Both the position numbers and the translations under genes were made by a program. Positions 1 through 11,700 of a stretch of DNA of 64,000 bases are shown one piece after another (within the stretch, counting starts at the first letter, position 1; every line of letters starts with the position of its first letter). The notes beneath the pieces were generated by a model. That model saw only the letters and a program-made list of their open reading frames with translations, made no database searches and was not told the DNA's origin. This DNA comes from Himantopus leucocephalus (taxonomy: Eukaryota; Chordata; Aves; Charadriiformes; Recurvirostridae), in the NCBI GenBank assembly GCA_003993805.1, contig RSEF01000001.1, positions 205,358,563 through 205,422,562 on the forward strand, in the 5' to 3' direction.

Positions 1-3000
1 ATGCACATACAAAAAGCCAGGTAGGATCAAAACTGTACAGAATTTACTATTTTTCCCATCAGAGAAAAGCTTGTTCTGGTCTCCAGCTGGTAGGCCCTCC
101 TGAAATTCAGAATAATTCTTTATTTTATTGGCAATAGGAATAAATCTAAAGCATCAGAATAGAAATAATAGAAGTAGAAATCAGAGTGTGGAAATACATC
201 TTTTGGCTGTATTTTAAAAGCATTCTCATTCTTTTAGGATATAATTTTTCATTTTAGTCCCAAGCTTGTATAAATGTGAGGAAGCCTTCAAAACTTCTGG
301 ATCAAACCCATAAACTGGAAAGTTATTTTCTATTTTGAAGATATTTCACTAATGTCTGCCAACCCAGCTGTTCAGCGTGCGCTACTGGGACAGTGTTCAA
401 CCATATATGCCTTCCTCATGATTATATCCCATTTTGAAACTTCCTATAAGGGAGCATCCTATGTTGGGGTATGTGCACCTTGCAGACACTTAGGGAGAAG
501 CCTTAATTCATGGCTTTTCAAACACACAGTTCTTATGCAGACAATTTATAAAAGGAGAATCAAGTGCAGGAATTTTGCATCACACAGATTTTTTCCATGT
601 TGAATCATTTACCACTAAATCAATGCTTCCTGAAATTACCTGGCTTTGCTGGTTCTGTAAAATATTGGGGCTTTATACAAATTAAAATTCTAGAAAATGT
701 TTTACCCATCAGATACAATTTGCTAAATCATGCTTGCTGAATTTTAACTACTATTGTTTATTTGTGTATAACCAAAAACTTATACAAATTACCATAGTCC
801 GTTCCTAAAAATTTGCCTTCTTTCCAGTGGCTGAAAGTATCTCTGTACAACATAAATCTTCTCGTCTACAGAGGTGAAAGCACTTCTTAAAGCATATGAA
901 AGTCATGGCCTTTTTTGCAGACGGGGAAAGGAAGGTATTTGACACTGACAGGACTTTCTCAAGGTTAATGCAAAGGCATTGCTAAGAGAAGAGAGGTTTC
1001 ATAGCTGTTGGGTTAAAACTAAGCGTAAACAGAATGCACTAGAATACTGGCGGATCATTTTGGAGAAGCGTAAGAGTACGCTACTACACTTAGTTCATAA
1101 GAAGGGCAATGAGTGCCAAAGCTTGCCTGCTGTGTGAATCCAGTCTCGGCAGGAGGTCATTTTTAGAAAAGGTTATTCTGGCCAACAAGCCATCTTCAGA
1201 AATTCTGGGCTGACATATGCGGACAGTTTGCAGTTCCTCGCCTTTCTGACATGAAGTCAGAGATACAGAAAAATGTTCAGTCAAGTCAACAGAGCAGTTG
1301 GAGTTTTGATACTCAGAATGTGCTTTTCTGGCTCGGTGTCCTGTACTTTGCAGTTATTCTTCTGAACAGAGCAGCCAAGCTTGCAGGAGTAAGGGACATG
1401 AAGCTGATTACGCTTCCTGGGCCCACTTTACTGTGTCATTCACACCTATCTCTGGGCAGCACAATGATAACACAGCATTGTATACGGAAGGGGAAATAGT
1501 TGCTTGGTGACTACTCTACATTTTAGATTTAACCCTTTAGCTCTCCTCTTCAGGGTTATCCATGTTTGGCGCATACATAAGGACAGCCAACAAATTGCAT
1601 TGTTGACACCAATAGAGAGAATTTTGGCTTTGTTTCTCACATGTAAAAATTAGGCATCTTAGCCTGAAAAGCAGAGCTTGAAAAATTCAGTTGACCACTG
1701 CTGGCCAAAAGACTAGCCAGCTAGCCAAGTGCCGGTGACAATGCACAACAAAGGGCTTTGTCTGCAAAGTTTAAGAACATTCCTGGTGAGGAGCCTGGCT
1801 GGGACTCCCTGCAGCCAGAAGGTATCATTCTTGGCCAGTAGCTGAAAACACTTAAACATAAGCAACTTCCCTTTGCATATCACAGGTATTCATTTGTTAC
1901 TTTTCTAGTACAAAATATTTATAAATAAGTCAAGCATGGATATATTCTGCAAGAATGCCCTTTTCAGTTCAGGGAGGCAGTAAGATACCAACTGATCTCT
2001 TCCATGAGCGACTGCTCTGGGAGAAAAAAATGCAGAAAGACCCATCAGACAGTGAGCAGAGTATCTGTCCAGAGACGCACTTGTGCAGGGTCTCAGTGTG
2101 ACGGGGCTCCTGACACAGGCAGATAAGCATCCTGAAGTGAGCAGATTCCAGTGTGTGGGGATGTGTCAACACTGTTGACTGCAGCAGAGCACAGAGATGC
2201 CTGAGAGCATTAAATGAAATAATGTGGGGACCACAACCAGAACAAGAGTCAACTCAAGGACTCAGTCAGTACTTGATGGAACATTTCGTTCAAGGAAAAA
2301 AAAAAATATTTCTGAGCCACAAAGAAGGCAAAATGCACTTTCAGTCTGACATGTCTGGGTCATACTAGCCAACCTAACAGGAAAAAATATTTTTGCAGGC
2401 AGAGCTCTCTGTTTGTCCTTGGAAGCTGTCCCAAAACCAGGCAGGTTTCTATGCCTGGATCTCTTCATGATGTGTGTTTATTTATGAGATATTTAATACG
2501 CATGGGCCTGCTTCATTTTTCATGACTGACTATGTAGAGTGCAACCAAAGCACTGTTCATATTTGCGTCTTTTAAGACTGTTATCTTTTAAGCTATATTT
2601 TATGCCTGTCTCAAGAAATCACCTATGAAACTCTGCTTAAAATTAGGCTAAGGGAAGGTTCACAGTATAGTTAAGCTAAATCAATACATGGGCATGTTTG
2701 CACGAGGGCTAGTTTTAGAAAAAAGCTGAGTAGCACCTGGTCCTAAGTGAAACCAGTCTCTCAATTTTGTAAGTAACTCATATTTAGGTGTTGATAAGCA
2801 GACTAAAAAGTGGGGATTTCTAGAAACTGTAGATGATTCAGAAGCAGAAATCAACATTGACTTTTACCAGAACCTGCAAACCCTCATTATCCTGAAAACC
2901 CCTTGCTGGGCCTTCACAGGGTCTAACTTTTGGCAACTCAGTCAGCAGAAGTTGCTTAACCTTTGTTACAGGGCTGATGCTGCCAACCCACCCTGGTCAG

Positions 3001-3780
3001 CAAGCCCCAGGAACCTGGCACTGTCCTCCCGCGTGTCAGGTGGCTATGATGATTATAATGTATAGGCATCAGCATCTGGCATATGTAGTGATACCTCCAC
3101 AGTCCTTTCTGCAGCACAGGTATGTTCCACTGATTGCCCCCAAGGTCTTAAGAAGACCATCTCTGGTGGGATACTCCTGTGATTTGGTTCACTCTTCCCA
3201 GGTGGTTAATCTGCTCTACATGCTGTCTGACAGTGCCCGGGGAGGTGCCCAGGACTGCAGAGGACATGGAGTGGCTGGTGCCAGCACATGACATGGCTCA
3301 ACAATGTCAGCTGCCAGAAGCCAAGTGCAACTCTCAAGCAGACTCTGAGGGTAGGGCTAGCATAAGTAGCAGTAGCCTAGATGGCACAGAAAACTTAGAG
3401 GATCAGCACTAACACAATATCACTGCACACAAGTCATATATTAGAAATATTATCCAAAGAGACTCTTAGCAGTCACTGTATCACCCATGGTGTAGGCAGG
3501 GCCCACAGTGTAGGCAGGGCCCAGCCATAAGAATGTATAGAGACCTTTCCATAGAAAATGACACCCAGATAATGCTCATTAGTGACCAAGTGTATGGTAG
3601 TGTTTACTAGTTCAAAATGTTTGGAACTGAAGGTCATGGACTGTCTTTTGGCTGTACTGAGCTGGAACTGATGATCATCTTCAAAACAACATTGGACAGG
3701 CTGAGGAAATTTCTTGAAAGAGCTTGGAAATTCTTTTGAAAATGTGTGCTAGCCTCAAGGAGATGTTAGTTAATTTTGTC
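1..3780. other. Intergenic DNA, no gene recognised
   Basis: No reading frame here resembles a known protein, and open frames are all short (about 100 codons or fewer) and mutually overlapping. Apart from a small tandem duplication at 3490-3523 I see no structured element. By synteny with other amniotes the next gene to the left of GJA3 would be ZMYM2, convergent with GJA3, but no ZMYM2 coding sequence is visible. Its 3' UTR cannot be excluded. Confidence 0.6.
3490..3523. repeat. Two-copy tandem duplication, 18-bp unit
   Basis: The unit GTGTAGGCAGGGCCCACA is followed directly by a second copy that matches for about 16 bases. It is a small local duplication with no evident function. Confidence 0.8.
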
Positions 3781-4985
3781 AGAAGTTCCCCTAAAACCCA
3801 CTCTCTGTAAAAAAGAAGAGTGGGACACTAAGAAAAGAGACCCATGAGACTCCTAGAAAGAGTTGCAAGAAAAATGAGATGACTCCTTGAAAGGATACGT
3901 GGAAGACTCATTAGTGAGGTAAGCAGAGGATAAGGAGAAAACAAAAGATCTTCAGAAAGAAAGGAGGATAAAATTTCAAGAAGAGCATGCCTGATTGTGT
4001 CAAAGGCTCCTGAGGGGCTGAGGAGTGTAAGTGTGAAGCACCAACTCCGAGTTTTGGCCAGGCAGAAGGCACTAAATGCAGCCCGGTGCGTGTGGTGAGT
4101 TAGCAGTAGGAAGGGAAGACAGAGTAGAGGGAGACAAGAGTGGAATGGAAAAAAAAGGAATTATGGGCACAAATTCTGAACTACAGTGACTGAACTTCAA
4201 GTACAGGAAGGCGGATGACAGACACCCAAGTGGAGGCCCAAAGGTTTTCCTTTTTTTATAGGCTGGAATGCACTAAAGCCTGTTGTGTGCAGGGAAAGAG
4301 CTTGAGGATAGGCAAGTAAAGTGAGAAAGAATGGGCTGAGATGAGAGTAGGTGTGAGGAAGAATAAGAAGTTGGACAAGAAAGGACAGGGGATCATTTGG
4401 GCAAATGGAGTTACTACAAGGAGAGAGCAGAAGACAAACTACATCTCTGACAGTTGTTGAAGTAAGGGAAGAAATATGATCTGGGGAATGAGGGAAGTTA
4501 GGCTATTTTCTGCAGGGACTGGTAAGATCCTTAGCGAAAAAAAGGCGGCTGATGAAAGGATAGTTTGAGAAGTGAGTCAAAAGACTCTTGAAAAGGTGAG
4601 ATGTTTATCTGAAGGAATGAGTTTACAAAGAGTAGCACAGGGAAATGTGGTGGCTGTGACATTTTTAGGGATGAAATGGGTGTCCCAGAGACAGCAGGAG
4701 AAAGGAGGGAAGAGATGGACACATCACTAAATGGTAAGGATGAGTGTCAGGGAGAAAGAACGGGAACAGAGGAATGACTATGGTGGTTGCCACCATAAAT
4801 AGAGAAGGATGGGCACATGGGACCGACTCTGTATTGTTAAGGTAAAGGGAGAAAAGCAGGAGGCGATGGAGGAATTGTAAAGCAATGGGACTGCAGAGAA
4901 TGTGAGGACAGGAAAGGGAGGAGAAAGAAGCCCAGAGTTACAGCAGGAGCCAAAGAGAATAGCCTAGATAAGGTTTCTAAAGAAA
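3780..4985 (+). repeat. Purine-rich (GA-rich) stretch
   Basis: For about 1.2 kb the plus strand is dominated by A and G, with many short GGAAG, AGAGA and GAAAGGA blocks and few pyrimidine runs. There is no strict repeat unit. The open frames inside it follow from the skewed composition and are not convincing genes. It may be an old expanded polypurine tract or part of a very decayed interspersed repeat. Confidence 0.5.
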
Positions 4986-6120
4986 TCTGTCAATGTGACA
5001 TTTTCAGATGTTCTCAGGCAGCCAGGAGGCAGTGACCTCTGCCTCTGGAGGGGCTGAGTGGGCCGGGAACATCCTCAGATGTCATCCTCTAAGAGCAACC
5101 CAGCAGCCTCACCCAGAATCTCAGTCCAGGTCCAGTATGGATTGCTTCTCTTAAATGACCCTTTGTTTTAACCTCTTAACACATAATACAGTGTCAAGTT
5201 TTAGGAAAAACAAACTAATAAGAGCCCCTCTGCACTGCAGCAAGCAATACTGCCATTAAAAATGTACTTGTGCAGATACAAAAATGAAGATCAGCTGTAT
5301 GGCATGTGGTCTCATCAAATTTAGAATTGATGAGTTTAGAGGTCAAGACTGAGAAATAAGCTCCCTTATTTTGAATAATGTTTAATAACGAATTGTTAAG
5401 CACTTATGTAGATCCCACTTCTATATCAACATAGCTCCCACTATGCACAGCTCCCATAGCACAGTCAGTGCTCCAGGGACTGCCTACAAACTCCCTAATT
5501 GGGAATGAGGTACTTTGTACAAACACATTGGACTCCAGTCCTTCTGGGAGTTGGTTCCAGCCAACCTTCAATATCCTCCCTCTCTTGCCTAGAAGGGCTT
5601 TCATCCCTAGTACTACTCAACATGGTTATGGTTCAAACATCACCTCTTTGCACTCCACCTCAGGCTTTTCACAAAGGACTGATACTGAGCGGAAAGGCAC
5701 TGCAGACACCAGTACCAACAGAATACCAATCTCCAGCATTTGGTTTCCAGGGCTCCTCCAGCAGCACAGTATCAATAGATACCAACGCAGCACCAAGCAC
5801 AGGATCTGGAGGAGGCCATCAATCTTTGGCCCTGCTCTTCAATACATGTGTCCTGATCACTGCCACCAGAGTGTGCACTCTCCACAATAGAGCCTCCCTG
5901 CTTCTGCTGGCATTTATCCAAGACCCATCAAGGACATAGTCCCTGCAGGGCACTGACCTGCCCCCAGCATGAGAGGCAAGAGGTCCCTCAGCCACAATGC
6001 TGACAGCAGCTGGTTAGGATGGGGACAGGGGTTTCCGTCTCACTCCAGGATGCCAAGGAGTAAAGACACTAAGGGGAAAAGGATTAGCAATGCAAAGGCA
6101 ATACTCTGCCATGCCACTCA

Positions 6121-7107
6121 CAGTGCCTGTCACCCCAGGATCTCTTGCTGTCCTTACAGATCAAGGACACTGTGCTTTCCCAACAGCCTCAAGGCCTAGA
6201 CTGCCAATGCCAGCACCCAGAGCCAGCACCGAGGATAAAGAGTCCATAAACCCAGTCTCTAGAAGGCTTTGACATTTCCATAGATGAACAACCAACTAAC
6301 CCTGACCCCCATGGCCAGCAATATCAGAGCTTCCAGAGCTATCTCTGGACAGCAAGAGATCTCCTGGCTGGATTCCTTAATGGATTTCCACCTGACTAGA
6401 AACTGCAGTCAATAAGAGAAGTCCCCGAAGCTCTATGGCATGTTGTCTCTGTCCCTGCCAGGGCAAGTATTCCCAAAGTACCAACCCTTTTTAGCAAACC
6501 CCGGCCACTGCCCAGCCAAGCTCCAAATGCATGGGAGAATATTGCTGAGAGCTCCCAAGAATCATCAGCACTTTAATTTCTGCCTAAACTCCAGGCTGTC
6601 ATGGCAGCCGTACAGGAGAAAGTCTACTAAGCTGCAGACATGCCAAAGGCTGGCTGCAGATCACTTCAAACATGTCAGTTCAGTGGCGCCATTAACCTCG
6701 CTGCAAGCAGGGTTGAAAACTGCAAGACAATATAGCCTGACATTGCAAAGATGAGACTATCCCTTGGGCAAGATTGTCTCAGGATGCTGAAAAGGACCTG
6801 AAAGTTAATTGTATTAAAAAAAAAAAAAGGGGGTGTGAGCAAGTTGCCTGGACAGCTCTGCTGAACCACAGACACTGTGGCTGGAGCTCTAATCATAGGA
6901 AAAGCATCACAAACAGCAGCTTTTAAAACTCTGAGAAAGGCAAAACTTCCTTTCTCTCTGCTATTGAAAGCTGCCCCGAGAACCCTAGTTATTTATAAAC
7001 CATGTTACTGTAGGAAAACCTATAAATATCCAAAAGCGATAAGCATGCCCTTACTCTTCCTAGAGTGGCCAACTAAGAAAAAATGGAAATCACCTTTGGC
7101 CTGCTGA
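6121..7107 (+). pseudogene. Possible decayed coding block of unknown origin
   Basis: Plus frame 1 reads as protein-like sequence for most of this interval, with stops at 6247, 6397, 6574, 6628 and 6733 and further stops to about 6840. An open tail with a Lys/Tyr-rich end runs to 7107. The stop density is lower than chance but not dramatically so, and the impression rests on amino-acid composition. Upstream, 5465-5940 is also unusually open in two frames and rich in Ser, Thr and Pro. It could be a fossil gag-like segment of a retroelement or an old processed pseudogene. I do not recognise the parent protein and this may be chance. Confidence 0.22.
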
Positions 7108-7764
7108 AACCTCTTCAGCTACCTCCTCTGTCCCCACCCCATCAAGCCAAAAGCACAATTGTCAGGTCTGGACTTAACCTCACGTCATCATAGTCAGCTC
7201 TTCAGCCAGGCCTGAATCTCTGTAACTGATGAGGTGACAACTGGGTATCTGACCACCACACACAGTGTATAAATGGAAGAGGAGATACAGAACATTCAAT
7301 AGACAATGCAGGAAAATAGACAATGCACAACATAGAAGATTATATTCTCCTAAGTGCAAAGACTCTTGCTAGGAACAGCCTAAATAGGTTTAAATCTGGC
7401 CCTGGCCATGATACCAAACATCTATAAAAACTAACTTGGTCTTGCACAGGAGTATTTCTTACCTAGTTCTTCCAGAATACACTTTGCAATGCTTTCAGTT
7501 TACTGTCTTCTGGATTCACTTGTGTTTGATCTCTTCTTGCTGCTGAAGTTTTTTAAAGGGCTACTTCAAATCTACCTGCGAACCAGAAATCTCACCCCTG
7601 TCCCAGCAGACAGCTGTGGGAGATGGGCTTATTTAGACCAGTGAAGAGAAAGCTAAAGGAGAATGTAATAGGAGCCTAAAACTGCTTGTAAGTGAGTTAC
7701 AAACACAATAAAGCCAAACTTTTCTTGGTCATGGCAGATAATAGTGTAAAAAGTGGCAACAGCC

Positions 7765-7978
7765 AGAGGCTGTGGCTTGGACATTCAGAGTGGACATTAA
7801 GAAAACTACACAGGATAGTGCTTATGGGATCGGCATCATTGGAGGTATTAAACACTTGGCTAAACGGAGATCTGGCTGACTAGATCTAGTTTTTGGAATA
7901 GTCCCACTTTGAGTGGGAGGTTGGATTAGGGATTTTCAGATGTCCCCTTCAACCAGCATTTCTATGATTCCATGATAC
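7765..7978 (+). mobile_element. CR1 LINE 3'-end fragment (plus orientation)
   Basis: The segment has the order typical of the avian CR1 3' end: a GGAGGTATTAAA block, then GACTAGATCTAG, TTTGAGTGGGAGGTTGGATTAG, a variant of the AGGTCCCTTCCAACC block, and a terminal TTCTATGATTCCATGAT repeat. It is diverged and 5'-truncated, as most CR1 copies are. The left edge is approximate. Confidence 0.75.
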
Positions 7979-8715
7979 TTTTTATCTCCTCTCCTTACAC
8001 AGAAACATGAAGAAGCAAAAGGCATTTATGCAACTCTGAAAGATAGTGATCACCTAAAACATGCAGCCCATGTGTTCCCCTGGTGGAGTCTGAACAGGCA
8101 ATGACCTCCAAAAGAACCGCACTCACTGCAGGCTGAGGGACTCAGCGGGTGTAGCAACGGCTGGTATCACTTACAACATTTATAACTGAAAACTATACAG
8201 AAATCAAGCCTGAAAACGGAGAAAAAAATTTACATTACCTTATCTAAAGCTGAGTTAATTCTTTCTGGATCTGATTTGTTTTAGTCTTCACGCTATCCAA
8301 CTTCTATTACTTTTGAGGGCTCTTCTGCAAGAGCATTTCAACCCCTTTTGAATTAAAGTGATAATTCAAAGAGTTAAACATTTTAGAATTGGTGAAACTA
8401 TTTCTCTATATTTGGTTATAATTTTATTTTGAAGTGCACAGAAGAGTTACGGCATACACGTCCTAGAATAAAAATCATGTCTGACAGCTATAATGTCACT
8501 TTGTAGCTCGGGGGAACATTTCTGCTATCACTAAAATACCGCGGATGTAGCCAATTGAACAAAAACGGTACTGTCTAAACAAACTCAACACACAATGGCT
8601 AGTTCCTAGCTTCAGAGGTTCAGCAAACCAACTGTGCTCCAGACAATGCTGAGTTTGTTTAAAGTGTAATACATTTAGTTGTGCATGCTTATATATGAGT
8701 TATTGTAAAGTTGCC

Positions 8716-8790
8716 TCGGGCTAAATTCATTCCTGCTGCAACACCACTGAAATGAGTGTACTTTCAGCGGAGATTAATTTGACCCATTAT
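8716..8790. repeat. Ancient semi-palindromic interspersed repeat copy
   Basis: The left arm GGGCTAAATTCATTCCTGCT is the approximate reverse complement of the right arm around AGATTAATTTGACCC, and the centre contains ACCACTGAAATGAG against TTTCAGCGG. The wording (aaattcat, ccactgaaa, tttcagtgg, tgaatttgaccc) is that of short palindromic elements common in reptile and bird DNA. I assign no family name. Confidence 0.45.
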
Positions 8791-11700
8791 GTACTAAACT
8801 TGCAGACCTTTCTTTTAAAAAAGAACTATTCTTTCTCCAACTGATCTTTTTGACCACAGTCGTTTAAACACAAAGGAAGTCCTATCTGTGTTACACCAGT
8901 GTGGTGGAGTTATACTGGATTTACGTTGTTGCAAGTGAGAGAATTCTTTCAGCTGAAAATAAAGACAGCTGCCCAAATTACATGCAGATCATTGCACTTC
9001 TCCTATACACCAAAAAAAACTTGTAATGCACATTTCAGTGTCATGCATGACTTGCTATAGCAGCTGTAGGGAAAAGGAATTCAGAGCGATACACAAAACT
9101 TTGTTAAGTTAGGTCATGGCTTTAGCTGTAATAGATTTCAACATCTAAGCAAATATGTTTAAGCTTTTCCACTGATGGCCCCATTTCACAGGGCAGTAAT
9201 GGGATTATTTTCCCATCTGGATCATCTACAGAGATGCCACTTCAGCACTCTGGGTATGAAAGTTCTGAACTCAAGGATGAAGGAATAAGATTCAAAATAA
9301 CAACTAGGTGTCTAAAACACAACTATGCATGGGATTGAGGTGCATAAAGTGAAGAGCTCAGAAATCACCTCATCACCACCACCTCTGCTTTGTTTGGCTT
9401 GACGCTGCATGAGGTGCAGCTTCATGTGTTGCAAGATAATTTTAAAATAATATAAAATAGAAAGGAGGACTAAATTCTAGAATGATACTTTGCTTCCAAA
9501 ATTATCATCTGGATGTTTTTCTAATGCAAAATATTTTAGAGAAAATTTCTCAGACTTGGTTTTGTGACGATATATTGCATTCTGATTTGAAATCTCAGGA
9601 TCCCTTGGGAAATAGAAATTCTGAATGTCAGCTGACCTTACTTGCATCTATCATTTTGCAGTGATGAGCTATTATTTCACAGACTAGGCCAACAGAAGCA
9701 GGGACAGTCCTCTTCTTGAAAGCATTTTTCTAAGGCCTGTAATCTTTCTGTAAGAGAAAGAAGTTTTTGAAAAGTAACATGTGGCAGAACATGGGCCGGG
9801 GAAATCGTGGTCAGTGCTGGAAAGGTGATGGTCAGCAACGAGCCTGAAGGTCGTTCCGTTCCTCACTAACAACTTACTCCCTGTTGAGGATGGTTGTGAC
9901 AATTCAACAATCAGTGATGTATTTACATCCAAGGCTTTTCTTTTAAAGGCAAAAAATAATAAAGAAAAATAAAAAATGGTCATTTACTGGGTTTGGCTCT
10001 AGTTCTTTAGCCCTAAAATATTAACAGTTTGCCTCCAGTTTCTTTCTCACAACAGGTTTTATCTCAAGTTTGCCTCCTTTCACTCCATCTAGAAATTTAA
10101 GCTCCAAATGAAAGAAAACTCAGTGAGTTGTGTGCAGCGTGCAAAGGTTTTTCCCAGTTAAAATGCACTTGTTCAAAGAAACTACTATTTACAGGAATAG
10201 CCATATTGGTACATGATTTTTTACAGGCTTGGAAAGACGTGCTTGCTATTTCAGTTGTTCTATAAACACATAAATGACAAACAGGGACTCTTATTCATCC
10301 TACTTGATAAAAACTGTGTGATGAATGGGCAGCAACCTTATTTGTTATGCTTCAACCCTAGAGGATCAAAACTCTACGAAATTTCTAGTGTTGCTGGGAC
10401 TGATCAGATATTTTTCCTCTGAAGAAATGTTGGGTACACTGTGGCCAGAAGCTACAACTGCAGTGCACTGAAGAGGACTGTGCTAACTGGGACCTCCAGA
10501 CATTTGGGTTTCCATAGCAGGGAAGCAACACAAAAAGATGGACATTGCAAGAATCACTGAGGCACATTTTATCATTTTATCTTACACAGGAAGACAAGAA
10601 TTTCTTTCTAGTTTTAATTAAGTTCTGAACTTTAATTAAGCTACACAGCTTGGATGAATTGGGAGCAGCCTGTGCCACTGAGCTGCTCTGAAGGACTGAA
10701 TTTGCTTGCTGCAAGGAGAATTCCATGGAGGTGGCCGACAGGTGGGCACTTGCAACTCTACCCACAGCCACAGATACACTGAAAAAAGGGTCCGCTCATG
10801 AGTGAAAAATAAAGACCAGAGCTTTTAAAAATACATCCCAAAAGTGAGACTCATAATCCTCATGCAGGCCACAGCAAAAGGCTAGTGCAGACTGCGTCCT
10901 TCTCTGTGCTGCAAAATGCCAAACCATTGCAGTCACTAGTACAGCCGCATTTGCAGACAAATGTAAATGCAGGCATAATTTTGTAGAATCTTGACTAAGA
11001 ATTTAGCAGTCAAAGCATTGGGCTTTAATACTTCAATTGAGTAGGGAGTTTAAAAGACTGCAGGACATTGAAACCCAGAGTCAGCCATGTGTGTTTCTGG
11101 TACCCCATCGAGGCTGGCTTTGCTGCAAGGTATTTCTCAGCTCTGCCCAGGTCATGCCAACGGTGACTGTCTTCTCAAGAAACTAGTCGGTGTGGTTTAC
11201 AAAAACCCAATGTTTTGTTTGACAAAAACCACACGTGAGCACTTCTGTTACATATGACAGAGATAATTAGAGCTTCATGGTCATAAATAAATTAGGACAA
11301 ATCATGCATTGCAACAGCTATTTATGACAAAACTTCAGCCACACTTAAATGTGGTCAATATAAATAAGTGTAACGGATGCTGTCAGTCCTGACTGCTCAT
11401 TCTGCTGTCTGATTTTGTTGTTGTTACTATACTCAAATTTTAGTCACAGGACTATTTAGAGACACATACCAGGTCCTAAAGGACATACCGGCAGTCTGAA
11501 AGACAAGCAACTTTATGACTTAGAAAAAGAAAAATTTAAATCCCTCTTACAGAGCAGAAACAGAAAGGAGGGATGGTGCATGGGGGTATGAAAGCTACCT
11601 CTGTTTTAGAGGTACAATTCAGCATTAAACACCTCAAGAGAGAACTGGAAAGAAATGTAACTACTCTTAACTCGATGATTCTGCCTTTCCGCATCTTGCA

